Counted from the stretch's first letter, positions 27,364-37,228 are shown. The stretch is DNA of 64,000 bases from Capnocytophaga sp. oral taxon 878 (GCF_002999135.1 NZ_CP027229.1:1116001-1180000), one strand, 5' to 3'. Program-made: numbers and translations. The notes: generated by a model not told the origin, from the sequence alone.

Positions 27364-28179
27364 TTAAAGTTTGTCACCCTTTATCTGTCTCAAAAACTCT
27401 GCTACCCCATCCTTACTATGGTGCAGTGTTATATGGTTGGCCACAGCCTTCACTTCTTCGCGTGCATTATCTACTGCTACACCACATCCCACACCCTCTA
27501 GCATCTCTAGGTCATTATAGTTATCACCAAAAGCTATCGCTTCTTTCAATGAAAGATGATAAATCTCATCCAGCACTATCTTTACTCCTGTAAGTTTTGA
27601 TACACTAATGTCCGATACCTCAATATATGTCTCTTTTGCCCTATAAATCTGCATCACATTGGCGTATTTCTCATTCAGTAAGCCAAACATCCGCTCAATA
27701 AGAGCCTCTTCACCCATTAGCATCAGTTTATGAGCTCCATGTCCTGCCTCCTTCCATTTCGTTAGCACCTCACCGTTAGCAAGCACTTCAGGCGATACCA
27801 ATGTATTGCGTTCCTCACGCTTAGCCCATTGGTCATATTGGGGCACATACCATTCATCTCTGTAATAAAAACTGATATGTATCTCACCACCAAATAATTG
27901 CTCATTTAAAGCCACCACTTCCTCCAATATTGAAAGCGGAATAGCAGCCGAATGCAACACCTTATCTCCATTAAGTACCAAACCTCCATTATAGGCAATA
28001 AGAGGCAAACCCATCACTCCCAAATCCTTTTGTAGATGATACATCTGTCGCGGCATCCGTGACGATACCAATATAAAAGGCTCTTTCAAGGCCCCTACTT
28101 GTTCAATAGTTCTTTCAGATAAAGCCCGCTCCCCATTAAGAAGCGTCCCATCAATATCCGAAAATATAATTTTGTACAT
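27364..28179 (-). CDS. HAD superfamily hydrolase, Cof/YbiV type
   Basis: The 271-residue protein has HAD motif I FSDIDGTLLNGERALS (Asp8, Asp10), motif II ILVSSRM, and motifs III/IV KLTGVKIVLDE and AIAFGDNYNDLEML. A type IIB cap lies between. The family dephosphorylates sugar phosphates or nucleotides; the substrate here is unknown. A -7 box at 28213-28206 lies 27 bases upstream. Confidence 0.9.
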   Translation of the reverse strand: MYKIIFSDIDGTLLNGERALSERTIEQVGALKEPFILVSSRMPRQMYHLQKDLGVMGLPLIAYNGGLVLNGDKVLHSAAIPLSILEEVVALNEQLFGGEIHISFYYRDEWYVPQYDQWAKREERNTLVSPEVLANGEVLTKWKEAGHGAHKLMLMGEEALIERMFGLLNEKYANVMQIYRAKETYIEVSDISVSKLTGVKIVLDEIYHLSLKEAIAFGDNYNDLEMLEGVGCGVAVDNAREEVKAVANHITLHHSKDGVAEFLRQIKGDKL

Positions 28180-28205
28180 TTTGAGTATGATTTTTTTTGA
28201 GACTG

Positions 28206-28213
28206 CAAAGATA
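28206..28213 (-). promoter_or_regulatory. Promoter -7 box for the HAD-lepB-WbqC operon
   Basis: TATCTTTG on the minus strand, followed by CAG on the upstream side of the minus-strand gene at 28179. Confidence 0.55.
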
Positions 28214-28294
28214 ATGCCTTTTTTTTGAATAAAGCTCTTTTTTATTACAAAAAAGTTATCCTTCTCCCCAGCAGCAGTATCCTCACCGCCTACC

Positions 28295-28909
28295 CTACAC
28301 CATCTCTTTTATAATCTCCACCTCAGCATGAGGCTGAAAAATATATTTCTTTCCCGTACTTAGCTCCGTACAGTCATAACACTTCACCCGCCTTTGCCCC
28401 TTCCGGAACACACGCCCATCCTTAATCCGAAAAGTACTCCCTATCGGAATTTCATATATAAAACTCACATTACCAACAGCATCGTATTGCTTCAAAGCAA
28501 TTGCCAGCACAGGGTCAATATCACTGCTGGACATTGGGTTCATAAAATGTCGCTGTAACACCCCCAATAACTGTTGCGGAAACACCTCAGGCACAATAAA
28601 AGGCAACATCATCTGCCTAAAAGTATATTTCCATTCATTACCGTGGGGCTTAATAAGTCTCCCATAACGTTCAAAAGCCACCAAATGTGCCACCTCGTGA
28701 ATAAAAGTAATCAAAAACCTATATTTATTAGCCGTAGCATTCATCGTGATGAGATGTTGCCCATTGGGAAGTTGCCGATAATCACCATGCCTTGTCTTTC
28801 GCTCATTCACAATCCTCAAATAAATGTTATTTGCTTTTATAAGTTCAAAACAAGGAGCCACTGCGTTCTCGGGTAAATATTTAGCAAGTATCTCGTTCAT
28901 AGCAGGCAA
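28295..28909 (-). CDS. SprT-like zinc metalloprotease-fold protein
   Basis: The 204-residue protein has the zinc motif FIHEVAHLVAFERYG (His71, Glu72, His75) with a possible third ligand in KPHGNEWK (His89). A C-terminal treble-clef-like part reads VKCYDCTELSTGKKYIF, with fewer Cys than classical SprT zinc ribbons. SprT/SPRTN relatives act on DNA-protein crosslinks, but bacterial members are poorly characterised. Start ATG 28909 or 28900. It is divergent from the gene at 29118. Confidence 0.82.
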   Translation of the reverse strand: MPAMNEILAKYLPENAVAPCFELIKANNIYLRIVNERKTRHGDYRQLPNGQHLITMNATANKYRFLITFIHEVAHLVAFERYGRLIKPHGNEWKYTFRQMMLPFIVPEVFPQQLLGVLQRHFMNPMSSSDIDPVLAIALKQYDAVGNVSFIYEIPIGSTFRIKDGRVFRKGQRRVKCYDCTELSTGKKYIFQPHAEVEIIKEMV

Positions 28910-28980
28910 ATGTACGAATTATTTTTAATTCTCACAAAAAAAATATTCCCCCCAACATCCCCTTACCCTCCCCCTATCCT

Positions 28981-29024
28981 GAACGAACGAATAACGAAGG
29001 ATAAACGAACTATAAACGAAGGAT
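28981..29024. repeat. Dispersed TTCGTT repeat, copy 3 (inverted)
   Basis: The reverse complement matches the copy at 16709-16752 over about 44 bases. It sits in the divergent gap between the SprT-like gene and the gene at 29118, just upstream of that gene's promoter. Confidence 0.8.
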
Positions 29025-29078
29025 AGTAGGTCTGTTTATATCCCAATTTACAAATTTGCCAATTCCCTAATTTTTTAT

Positions 29079-29086
29079 TACCTTTG
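29079..29086 (+). promoter_or_regulatory. Bacteroidota -7 promoter box
   Basis: TACCTTTG followed by CAC, about 32 bases upstream of ATG 29118. Confidence 0.6.
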
Positions 29087-29117
29087 CACTCATAACCCGC
29101 TCATCTGCTAATAAAAA

Positions 29118-29642
29118 ATGTCATTCAAAAGCTATTTACAATTCTTATTAAAATCAACTAATCAGCACGGCGTGCACTCTCCTTTTGTATATCTTTTTGT
29201 CACCCAATGCCTTTATAACAAGCAGTTAGCAACAAAAAAGGAGCTCATAGCCCCTACCCCTACCCTATCCACAAAACAACAACTACTACTGCTAAAAATA
29301 ATCCGCTATTTTAGCATAAAAACCATCTTTACCGATGATCCTACACTAAGCAAACTCATACCACCGAAGGATCACTGCACCCTCACACCCCATCTCTCTA
29401 CCACTCCCTTACCTCAGCTATTATTCATCAATCACCCTACTCAGCAAGCCACCACCTACCTCAGCTATATGCACAATGATAGCATACTCATTATCAACAA
29501 CATTCATCAAGAAGGGACAAATAAAAAGTTATGGCAACAGCTTATTTCCAGCAGCAAAGTAACCGCCCATATCAGCGTCTATCATCAAGGCTATATTTTT
29601 ATCCGAAAAGAACAACCCAAGCAAGCCTTCTTCATAAGGTAG
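29118..29642 (+). CDS. Reduced class I methyltransferase-like protein
   Basis: The 174-residue product begins SFKSYLQFLLKSTNQHGVHS then PFVYLFVTQCLY, the same opening as flavobacterial SAM-dependent methyltransferases of about 240 residues, as I recall the family. The glycine-rich SAM-binding loop is not visible, and the middle is short and rich in Thr/Pro/Leu. It may be a degenerate or repurposed member. The assignment rests on the N-terminus only. Confidence 0.55.
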   Translation: MSFKSYLQFLLKSTNQHGVHSPFVYLFVTQCLYNKQLATKKELIAPTPTLSTKQQLLLLKIIRYFSIKTIFTDDPTLSKLIPPKDHCTLTPHLSTTPLPQLLFINHPTQQATTYLSYMHNDSILIINNIHQEGTNKKLWQQLISSSKVTAHISVYHQGYIFIRKEQPKQAFFIR

Positions 29643-29647
29643 AAACA

Positions 29648-29690
29648 AAAAAAGGAGGTAAAACACCAAGTGTTTTACCTCCTTTTTTAT
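29648..29690. terminator. Strong bidirectional terminator
   Basis: The stem AAAAGGAGGTAAAACAC against GTGTTTTACCTCCTTTT with a 3-base loop and flanking A and T runs lies between convergent genes ending at 29642 and 29706. Confidence 0.88.
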
Positions 29691-29705
29691 CTACTATCTA
29701 AAAGC

Positions 29706-30680
29706 TTACTTATCTAAAAGATACGCAAAAATCAGCGGAGCCACTATTGTAGCATCCGATTCTACTATAAATTTAGGAGTATCTACATCTAGTTTACCCC
29801 ACGTAATCTTCTCATTAGGCACAGCTCCCGAATAAGATCCGTAACTAGTAGTCGAGTCAGAAATCTGACAGAAATATGACCAGAAAGGCACATCTTCCCA
29901 CTCCAAATCCTGATACATCATAGGCACCACACAAATAGGGAAATCACCAGCTATACCACCTCCTATTTGGAAGAAACCAACTCCTTTACCTCCCGAGTTA
30001 GCTCTATACCACTCAGTAAGATAAATCATATACTCAATACCACTCTTTACAGTCGAAGCTTTTAAGTTACCCTTAATCACGTTTGAAGCAAAAATATTAC
30101 CAGTAGTGGAGTCTTCCCATCCCGGACACACTATAGGCAGATTTCTTTCAGCAGCTGCCAATATCCAAGAGTTTTTAGGATCAATTTCATAATATTGCTC
30201 CAATACCCCCGATTTCACCACTTGGTATAAATATTCATGAGGAAAATAGCGCTCTCCTTTACTTTCAGCCCTATGCCACACCTCTTCTAAGTGTTTTTGC
30301 AAACGGCGAAAAGCCTCCTCTTCAGGAATACAAGTATCAGTTACACGGTTATAGTGTCCGTCCAATAGTTCTTTTTCCTGTTCAGGGGTAAGGTCACGGT
30401 AGTGTGGTACACGTTTGTAGTGTGAGTGTGCAACAAGGTTCATCACATCTTCTTCAAGGTTAGCCCCTGTACATGAAATGATATCTACCTTACCCGCACG
30501 AATCATCTCTGCAAGTGATATCCCTAACTCGGCAGTACTCATAGCACCCGCTAAGGCTACTAACATTTTCCCACCTTCAGTAATATGGGTTTCATACCCT
30601 TTAGCAGCATCTACCAAAGCCGCTGCATTAAAGTGCAAAAAATTCTTCTCAATAAACTGAGAAATAGGTCCTTTACTCAT
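29706..30680 (-). CDS. Deoxyhypusine synthase-like protein
   Basis: The product is about 324 residues from MSKGPISQF (30680) and belongs to the DHS-like family (KMLVALAGAMSTAELGISLA, CTGANLEEDVMNLVAHSHY, and VGFFQIGGGIAGDFPICVVP). True deoxyhypusine synthases have a Lys in a GGG-PKH motif that forms the imine; here the place reads GGGIAGDF. Bacteria have no eIF5A substrate, so the reaction is probably on a polyamine or other amine. Start 30680 is preferred over 30692 because it aligns with the family start. Confidence 0.85.
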   Translation of the reverse strand: MSKGPISQFIEKNFLHFNAAALVDAAKGYETHITEGGKMLVALAGAMSTAELGISLAEMIRAGKVDIISCTGANLEEDVMNLVAHSHYKRVPHYRDLTPEQEKELLDGHYNRVTDTCIPEEEAFRRLQKHLEEVWHRAESKGERYFPHEYLYQVVKSGVLEQYYEIDPKNSWILAAAERNLPIVCPGWEDSTTGNIFASNVIKGNLKASTVKSGIEYMIYLTEWYRANSGGKGVGFFQIGGGIAGDFPICVVPMMYQDLEWEDVPFWSYFCQISDSTTSYGSYSGAVPNEKITWGKLDVDTPKFIVESDATIVAPLIFAYLLDK

Positions 30681-30724
30681 TATCTTAAACAATTATAATT
30701 GACAATTAAAAATCTACTTATTTA

Positions 30725-32194
30725 CTAACTAACTGTATAGCTTGTTCCTTCTTTACCATCTTTAAGCTGTATGCCCAAAGCCAAAAGCTCATCCCTAATC
30801 TTATCCGACAAAGCCCAGTCTCTATTAGCCCTAGCCTCCATCCTCATATTGATAAGTAGTTGCAGCACTCCATCCAGCTTATCATTGCTATTACTTGTTT
30901 GCTGCTCATTTTGCAAGCCAAGCACATCATACACAAAGGCATTCATCAAGTCCTTTAATTCACGTAACTCTCCTACCGAAATCTTCTCATCACTATTTAT
31001 CCATTTTACCATTTCAAAAAGATGAGCTATGAGGATAGGTGAATTAAAATCGTCTAAAAGGGCATCATAACATTTTTGTTTCCATTGATCAATTTCATAC
31101 GAAAGGGGACCTGGGTGCTCTAAATCAGTAGACATTTCATTCAATGTTTTTACAGCTTCCATAAGCCTATTAAAACCTTTTTCAGCAGCAAGCATAGCCT
31201 CATTCGAAATGTCAAGCACACTACGATAGTGAGCCTGCATAAAGCAAAAACGTATTACAGCTGGGGCAAAAGGTTTCTCAAAGAAAGTATTTTCCCCGCT
31301 TATAAGTTGCATAGGCAGTATATAATTCCCCGTCGATTTACTCATACGTTGCCCATTCATCGTAAGCATATTAGCATGCATCCAGTAGCGCACAGGGCTC
31401 TCCCCATGTCCTGCCTTTCCTTGTGCTATTTCACATTCGTGGTGCGGAAACTTCAAGTCCATACCACCTCCGTGAATATCAAACTGGTTGCCCAAGTACT
31501 TCGTGCTCATCACTGTACATTCTAAGTGCCAACCAGGGAACCCATCTCCCCAAGGCGATGCCCAGCGCATAATATGTGCAGGCGATGCCTTCTTCCATAG
31601 TGCAAAGTCCTGAGGGTTACGCTTCTCTCCTTGCCCGTCCAAATCACGGGTATTAGCAAAAAGTTCTTCTATATTCCTACGCGAAAGCTCACCGTAATTA
31701 AGCCCGCGTTTATTATATTCTAATACATCAAAATATACCGAACCATTACTTTCATAGGCAAAACCATCAGCAAGTAGTTTTTCAGTAAGCTGTATCTGTT
31801 CCAATATATGCCCAGTTGCAGTAGGCTCTATAGTAGGAGGCAAAAGATTAAATATCTGTAATACCTTATGAAAATCCACAGTATATTTTTGTACTATTTC
31901 CATAGGTTCAAGTTTCTCCAATCGCGATTGCTTTACAAAGCGGTCATTATTCACATCGCCATCATCAGTCAGGTGCCCCGCATCTGTAATATTGCGCACA
32001 TAGCGCACTTTATACCCTAAGAATTTCAGCGTACGATATACAAAATCAAACGACATAAATGTACGTACATTGCCCAAATGTACATTGCTGTACACAGTAG
32101 GTCCACATACATACATCCCTACATTATTTTCGTGTAAAGGCTTAAAAATTTCTTTCTCTCCGGTTAATGAATTAAATATCTTTAATTGATTCAT
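30725..32194 (-). CDS. cysS: Cysteinyl-tRNA synthetase
   Basis: The class I synthetase is about 489 residues from [14 protein letters not shown] (32194). The HIGH-type motif is in [20 protein letters not shown], and the signature loop is RMSKSTGN. Zinc ligands include Cys in MYVCGPT and [11 protein letters not shown]-terminal DALR-like helical part carries DRDW-type [14 protein letters not shown]. It is essential in translation. The seven extra residues in the longer frame (from 32215) are probably not translated. Confidence 0.95.
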   Translation of the reverse strand: MNQLKIFNSLTGEKEIFKPLHENNVGMYVCGPTVYSNVHLGNVRTFMSFDFVYRTLKFLGYKVRYVRNITDAGHLTDDGDVNNDRFVKQSRLEKLEPMEIVQKYTVDFHKVLQIFNLLPPTIEPTATGHILEQIQLTEKLLADGFAYESNGSVYFDVLEYNKRGLNYGELSRRNIEELFANTRDLDGQGEKRNPQDFALWKKASPAHIMRWASPWGDGFPGWHLECTVMSTKYLGNQFDIHGGGMDLKFPHHECEIAQGKAGHGESPVRYWMHANMLTMNGQRMSKSTGNYILPMQLISGENTFFEKPFAPAVIRFCFMQAHYRSVLDISNEAMLAAEKGFNRLMEAVKTLNEMSTDLEHPGPLSYEIDQWKQKCYDALLDDFNSPILIAHLFEMVKWINSDEKISVGELRELKDLMNAFVYDVLGLQNEQQTSNSNDKLDGVLQLLINMRMEARANRDWALSDKIRDELLALGIQLKDGKEGTSYTVS

Positions 32195-32257
32195 TATATT
32201 TATATTTTGCTTCAACTATAACTGAAAACTATCTATTCTCTATTATATTGTATGTAA

Positions 32258-33214
32258 TTACAATACTTCATCTCCTATTCTTTCTCGTACTTTATAGCGC
32301 TCCTCATTACTTTTTGTCTTTAAAATGATCTCACCCAAAAAGCCTGCTATAAAAAGTTGTGTACCTATTACCATTGTGGTAAGTGCAATATAAAACTGAG
32401 GCCGATTAGCTATAAGCCTACCATTCGGATTGATAAATAACTTGTCAATACCCAAATAAGCAGCAAACAAAAATCCTATAAAGAACATCAGCACTCCCAA
32501 TGCCCCAAAAAAATGCATAGGTCGCTTCCCAAAATGCGATAAGAAACTAATAGTAATAAGGTCTAAAAAACCATTAACAAACCTATTCATACCAAACTTC
32601 GTTACCCCATATTTTCTTGCTTGGTGCTGCACTACTTTTTCTGTTATCCTTCCAAATCCAGCATTCTTTGCCAGTACAGGAATATAACGATGCATCTCCC
32701 CCGATACTTCTATATTCTTTACCACCTCATTTCGATAAGCCTTAAGCCCACAATTAAAATCATGTAAAGTAAGTCCAGAAGTTTTGCGAGCTGCCCAATT
32801 AAATAATTTTGAAGGCAAATTCTTTGCTAAAACAGAATCATAGCGCTTCTTCTTCCACCCCGATACAAGATCATATCCCTCTTCAGTTATCATTTGGTAA
32901 AGGGCAGGTATTTCTTCAGGACTGTCTTGCAAGTCTGCATCCATAGTTATTACCACATCCCCTTGTGCTTGCTTAAAACCTGCGTGTAAGGCTTGCGATT
33001 TGCCGTAATTGCGCAAAAATCGTATTCCTTGTATCTTATTGTCTTTTATAGCAAGCTCTCTAATTACCTGCCATGAGCCATCAGTACTTCCATCATCTAC
33101 AAAAATAATTTCGTATGAATATTGGTGTGCACCTAGCACCCTCACTATCCACGCATAAAGCTCTGGCAGTGATTCTTGTTCATTCAGCAGGGGTATAACG
33201 ATTGATATATTCAT
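32258..33214 (-). CDS. Glycosyltransferase family 2, DPM1/GtrB-like
   Basis: The 318-residue protein has a GT-A domain with VIPLLNEQESLPELY, FVDDGSTDGSW and MDADLQDSPEEI (DxD-type metal site), and two C-terminal membrane spans (about residues 232-255 and 270-293). Relatives transfer a sugar from an NDP-sugar to undecaprenyl or dolichyl phosphate. It lies between murB and cysS on the same strand. Confidence 0.9.
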   Translation of the reverse strand: MNISIVIPLLNEQESLPELYAWIVRVLGAHQYSYEIIFVDDGSTDGSWQVIRELAIKDNKIQGIRFLRNYGKSQALHAGFKQAQGDVVITMDADLQDSPEEIPALYQMITEEGYDLVSGWKKKRYDSVLAKNLPSKLFNWAARKTSGLTLHDFNCGLKAYRNEVVKNIEVSGEMHRYIPVLAKNAGFGRITEKVVQHQARKYGVTKFGMNRFVNGFLDLITISFLSHFGKRPMHFFGALGVLMFFIGFLFAAYLGIDKLFINPNGRLIANRPQFYIALTTMVIGTQLFIAGFLGEIILKTKSNEERYKVRERIGDEVL

Positions 33215-33240
33215 CTTCTTTTCAGATAAGAAATAAGAGG

Positions 33241-34224
33241 TTAAAAGATATTCACTTCAAATTCTAAAGTAATACCAAACTTTTTAGCTACCTCTTCCTT
33301 AACATAGTAGGCAAGAGCCAAAACTTCTTGTCCTGTAGCCTTACCATAATTTACCAGCACCAAGGCTTGGTGGGTATGTACACCTGCATCTCCTTGTCTA
33401 TACCCCTTAAGGCCACAGCGGTCTATAAGCCAACCTGCAGGCACTTTAGTATGAGTAACATCTACAGTATATGAGGGCATATCTGGGTACTGCTGTTGTA
33501 GCTTCTGGTATTCATCTGTAAGTATAATAGGATTTTTAAAGAAACTACCACTATTCCCTAATTCAGCAGGATTAGGTAATTTGCTTTCTCTTATACTTAT
33601 CACTACCTCAGCCACTTGTTTAGGAGTTGGTTGTGTAATCCCTCTCTCTGCAAGTTTTTCTTGTATAGCACCGTATTGGGTATGCAAGTGGTGATTATGT
33701 TTGCTTAATTTAAAAGTGACTGCTGTAATAATGTAATTCCCCTTTTCTTTACCTTTAAAAACAGATTCACGATAAGCAAAATCACATTCACCCGTAGTAA
33801 ATATACGCTTCTCTTGGGTATGTACATTTATTGCCTCACAGCTATACATAACATCTTTAATCTCTACCCCATAAGCTCCTATATTCTGCACAGGTGCGGT
33901 GCCCACATTACCGTAAATAAGAGCCAAATTCTCCAATCCTCCATACCCCTGTTCTAAACTATGCATTACAAAAGAGTGCCAATTCTCCCCAGCTTGTGCC
34001 TTAAGCCATACTTCATCATCTGTTTCTTTAACAATGGTAATCCCTTTCAGTAGTATATGAAAAACAGGCTGTGTCACATCTGTGGTAAGCAGCATATTAC
34101 TTCCTCCACCCAACACAAACGGATTAGAGTACTGTTTCAAAGCCTCTATCAACTCTCTTTCCGAGCGGATAGCAAGATAGGTATCAGCTTCTGCTTTTAT
34201 ATTAAAAGTATTAGGTATCAGCAT
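33241..34224 (-). CDS. murB: UDP-N-acetylenolpyruvoylglucosamine reductase
   Basis: The FAD enzyme is about 327 residues from MLIPNTFNIKAEAD (34224) and completes UDP-MurNAc synthesis. The FAD-binding stretch NPFVLGGGSNMLLT, GNVGTAPVQNIGAYGVE, and the catalytic Ser region ELGNSGSFFKNPI are present. A -7 box at 34275-34268 lies inside the longer frame starting at 34281, so that longer start is not used. The architecture is like E. coli type I MurB. Confidence 0.94.
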   Translation of the reverse strand: MLIPNTFNIKAEADTYLAIRSERELIEALKQYSNPFVLGGGSNMLLTTDVTQPVFHILLKGITIVKETDDEVWLKAQAGENWHSFVMHSLEQGYGGLENLALIYGNVGTAPVQNIGAYGVEIKDVMYSCEAINVHTQEKRIFTTGECDFAYRESVFKGKEKGNYIITAVTFKLSKHNHHLHTQYGAIQEKLAERGITQPTPKQVAEVVISIRESKLPNPAELGNSGSFFKNPIILTDEYQKLQQQYPDMPSYTVDVTHTKVPAGWLIDRCGLKGYRQGDAGVHTHQALVLVNYGKATGQEVLALAYYVKEEVAKKFGITLEFEVNIF

Positions 34225-34267
34225 ACTATAGCCCTTAGTTAAAGGATAATAGGTTAGAAAATCAAGG

Positions 34268-34275
34268 CAAAGGTA
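34268..34275 (-). promoter_or_regulatory. murB promoter -7 box
   Basis: TACCTTTG followed by CC on the minus strand, 43 bases before ATG 34224. Confidence 0.6.
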
Positions 34276-34300
34276 CGGCAAAAAAAGCAGACTAAAAAAT

Positions 34301-35218
34301 TTAATTACTTTTTTCTTTGTACGGATTAGGTCTATACCCCTCTAGCAGAGCATCATTTTCCATAATGAACGGAATAGCCGTTGGCTGATTCCACTCCACA
34401 TCATAGCGGTTCATTAAGTAATCACTAAGTTCAGTCCGATTGGCAAATATTATTGCTTGATAAGGCTCTTGGAAAGCTAATTTTTCAACAAAAAGCAACT
34501 TACCCTCAAAGGGCACCAATACCCCTACGTGGCCTACAAAAAGGAAGTTTTCTTCTGGGGAAAGCTGTGAGTGAAAAACTACCGAAATAAGCGATGCTTT
34601 AGCAGGGTCTCCTTTATAACGAAACTCTATGCCTCGCTCTTTCCACACCTGTTGTAACCTTTGCAAGTGCGCTTCCATTTCTTTAGTGTTAGTGGTAGGC
34701 ACTTCTGTAAAAAGAGTAAAGAAATTATTTTCTTCTTGCGCTGTAAAATACTTTTTAGGAGCATTATTTAAAGACTCTCTATCTATAAAAAGCACCTCAT
34801 CTTCTTCTTTATTAAGCTTTGTATCAGCATTAAAGCCAACCAAATCACGTAATAAAGTAAAAGAAGTTAGCCTACAATTATACCCCTGAAAAGTTTGATA
34901 CTTATCCATCCATTTTTTTTGTATGGCTACCTCATCATATTTAGGCTGCAAACCATTAATAGTAGTAAAGCCTTTGGGTGCCAAACCCGCCTTATTACCC
35001 ACAGTTTGGTTAAAAAGATTTACGCTCTCCAAAAAAGCATCAACATTAGTTGCCGATACCCCTGCCTCCACAAGGGCTTCTCGCACTTGTTGTTGGGTAG
35101 GTGCATCTACCAAGTTTGAATAAGTAAGCTGAAGTGTACTATCTCCTTCGGCTGTTTTAGGTTGCTGGCAAGCCGTAGCTACCAAGGCAAAAGCTGTAAT
35201 TAATAAAAGTTTTTTCAT
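34301..35218 (-). CDS. DUF4300-like lipoprotein
   Basis: The product is about 305 residues from MKKLLLITAFALVATAC, with a lipobox Cys17. The mature part (LTYSNLVDAPTQQQVREALV, FQGYNCRLTSFTLLRD, LSPEENFLFVGHVGVLVPF, FVEKLAFQEPYQAIIF) resembles the DUF4300 family as I recall it; the function is unknown. The extra N-terminal 19 residues of the longer frame are encoded by a repetitive leader and are unlikely to be translated. Confidence 0.75.
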   Translation of the reverse strand: MKKLLLITAFALVATACQQPKTAEGDSTLQLTYSNLVDAPTQQQVREALVEAGVSATNVDAFLESVNLFNQTVGNKAGLAPKGFTTINGLQPKYDEVAIQKKWMDKYQTFQGYNCRLTSFTLLRDLVGFNADTKLNKEEDEVLFIDRESLNNAPKKYFTAQEENNFFTLFTEVPTTNTKEMEAHLQRLQQVWKERGIEFRYKGDPAKASLISVVFHSQLSPEENFLFVGHVGVLVPFEGKLLFVEKLAFQEPYQAIIFANRTELSDYLMNRYDVEWNQPTAIPFIMENDALLEGYRPNPYKEKSN

Positions 35219-35235
35219 TATATAAAAAATATTTT

Positions 35236-35295
35236 TGCGGGCTTTTAATAGGTTTTGCGGGCTTTTTGCGGGCAATAACCTTTTTTCTGCGGGCT
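35236..35295. repeat. Four TGCGGGC motifs in the leader of the DUF4300-like gene
   Basis: TGCGGGC followed mostly by TTTT occurs at 35236, 35256, 35267 and 35289, between two same-strand genes. On the transcribed strand it reads as repeated AAAGCCCGCA. It could pair into alternative hairpins or bind a protein; nothing else supports a function. Confidence 0.6.
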
Positions 35296-35303
35296 TTTTA
35301 GGA

Positions 35304-36619
35304 TTATTTTAGAACATAATGCCTACTCACACTTGCTCCTAATATTTTAAAAATATTATATTTCTCAACCATCTCTTTCAGTTCATAAGTAGCTGTCCTG
35401 TTAGATATTTTATTGAGCTCCATATACCCTTTATTTGTAATTTTGCCATTGTCTTTTACAAAGAACAATGCCTTTATCTGCCTTTCATTCAGTCCTCTTT
35501 GCTTCAATTCGACCTCATTAAAAAGGTCTTTAAACTCAATCCAAAAGTCCGAACCTTCTACTGTATAAGAAGGACGCAAAAGCCCTTCTGCTTCACAAAG
35601 TTCTGCCATTATACTGATGCCTCTCCCCCAAGATTCTACATAACCACACCTAAAAAAAGCATTCGCAATATCTGGATTGTACGGACGTGAAGAATGCGGC
35701 TCCAAAAGTTTTTCTAATGTCCAATTCTCAGGTAAAGTACCTTCATTCCAAATCATTAATTTGTCACGATATACTCTTATTTGTATAGGGGTTAAGCCTG
35801 AATAATCTTTATGTGCTATAGCATTAAGCAGTGCCTCTCTCACAGCTTCTTTAGGATACTCATAAGTTTCCACCCTATGAATACCTTCATAACTGATAAA
35901 AGCCTTTATATATTTCGTAAAAAGCAATTCAACTGTTTTCTCTACTTGTTCAATAAGATTGCCATGTACCTCATCTTGAAACGCCAGCTCAGCTTCTCGC
36001 TGAAAGTAGCCTATTTTAACATAAGCTCCAGTAACAAACTTCTCCGGATTAGGGTGAAATAACAATACTGCAGCACGTTTTAAATAGCCTTCTTCTATAA
36101 GATTTAAGTTTTCTAAAAGCTGTTCAGCATTTTCAGGCAAAATACTATCTGGCAAACGCTTGCTTCTAATACCTCTCTCACGGAAAAACATTAAGGTTTC
36201 TTGTTTCAAATCACTAATTTTCACTTTAGGAATAGGTACACTATCCCAACGTTTCCCTTGCTTTTGCAACAAAAATTTATCCAATGCCACTCCTTTTAAT
36301 TCTTGCTTGGTAGCACCACTGCGGTAATGATATTGCCCTTTATAATTCACCGGATTAGGATACGGTTCAACCTCTACTTCAAGATAAGCTCCTTGCGGAG
36401 TTTCGTGCATATTCACATCAACCAAAATACCCAATACATCCCTTACCTTATTAGGAATATCCTCTAATAGTTTCTTCGCATCAGGCACTCCTACCGTTTC
36501 CCCATTATCATTTTTACCAATAAAGATAGTACCCCATTAGCATTGGCAAATCCACAAATCCACTTCAAATATTCATCACGCCAAGAGCTTTTGTATTCTA
36601 TATTTTGTGTCTCGTGCAT
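35304..36619 (-). pseudogene. AlbA_2/Schlafen-like ATP-binding transcriptional regulator, frameshifted
   Basis: The main frame (35304-36488) encodes 394 residues with ATPase-like KEAVREALLNAIAHKDYSG, VYRDKLMIWNEGTLPENWT and a C-terminal winged helix. ATG 36619 opens the missing AlbA_2 N-terminus (MHETQNIEYKSSWRDEYLKW then ICGFANANG), but it goes out of frame at a run of four G (36535-36532). One extra G restores GTIFIGKNDNGETVGVPDAK and a full protein of about 438 residues. Either a true one-base deletion, a phase-variable tract or a sequencing error explains this. Confidence 0.85.
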
Positions 36620-36844
36620 TTATATCTCTTCTTTTGAACGCACAAAAGTACAACCTATTTACCAAACTAACAAATTAAGTACTATTTTTTGTCCTTATTC
36701 CCCTTTTCCACACCCTTTATCCCATTGCCAAAAACGCAATCTTTTTCCCCTTTCATTAATAATTCTTCAACCTACACTTTCTTCACTTACAATATCATAA
36801 TCCCCTAATAATCAATTGCATTCACCCCAACTACCACAAATCTC

Positions 36845-36891
36845 AAACGAACGAAGAACGAACTATAAACGAACTATAAACGAAGGATAAA
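36845..36891. repeat. Dispersed TTCGTT repeat, copy 4 (inverted, variant order)
   Basis: The reverse complement has TATCC, TATAG, TATAG units each followed by TTCGTT, then CTTCGTTCG. The order of units differs from the other copies. It lies in the gene-free stretch 36620-37042. Confidence 0.75.
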
Positions 36892-37047
36892 CATCATCCT
36901 TCTGATTATCAGCCATTTCACGCACAAATACATTATTATTTTTTTCGCAACAAATCCCGCAAAACATTGCATTTTTACCACAACATTCCCTCTCAAACAT
37001 AACTCTCTAAAAAAAACTCCCCTAAAGCTACATACCTCCTATAACAA

Positions 37048-37087
37048 AAAAGCCCGAAAAGCAATAATTAATGCTTTTCAGGCTTCT
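37048..37087 (-). terminator. Terminator-like hairpin
   Basis: The stem AAGCCCGAAAAGCA (37050-37063) pairs with TGCTTTTCAGGCTT (37072-37085) with one mismatch. A run of A upstream gives a T tract on the minus strand. No gene is seen between 36620 and 37228 except the repeat at 36845, so which transcript it ends is unclear. Confidence 0.6.
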
Positions 37088-37228
37088 CTAATTACTAACT
37101 AAATCACCAACTCTGGTAATTATTTAACTGTTCTATCTCTTTAATAGGCTCTTCACAGTCATTTCACTCATTAGGCAACAGTCTCAAAAAGGCTATAACC
37201 CTTTCACATACTTTGCATATCAATGCAA

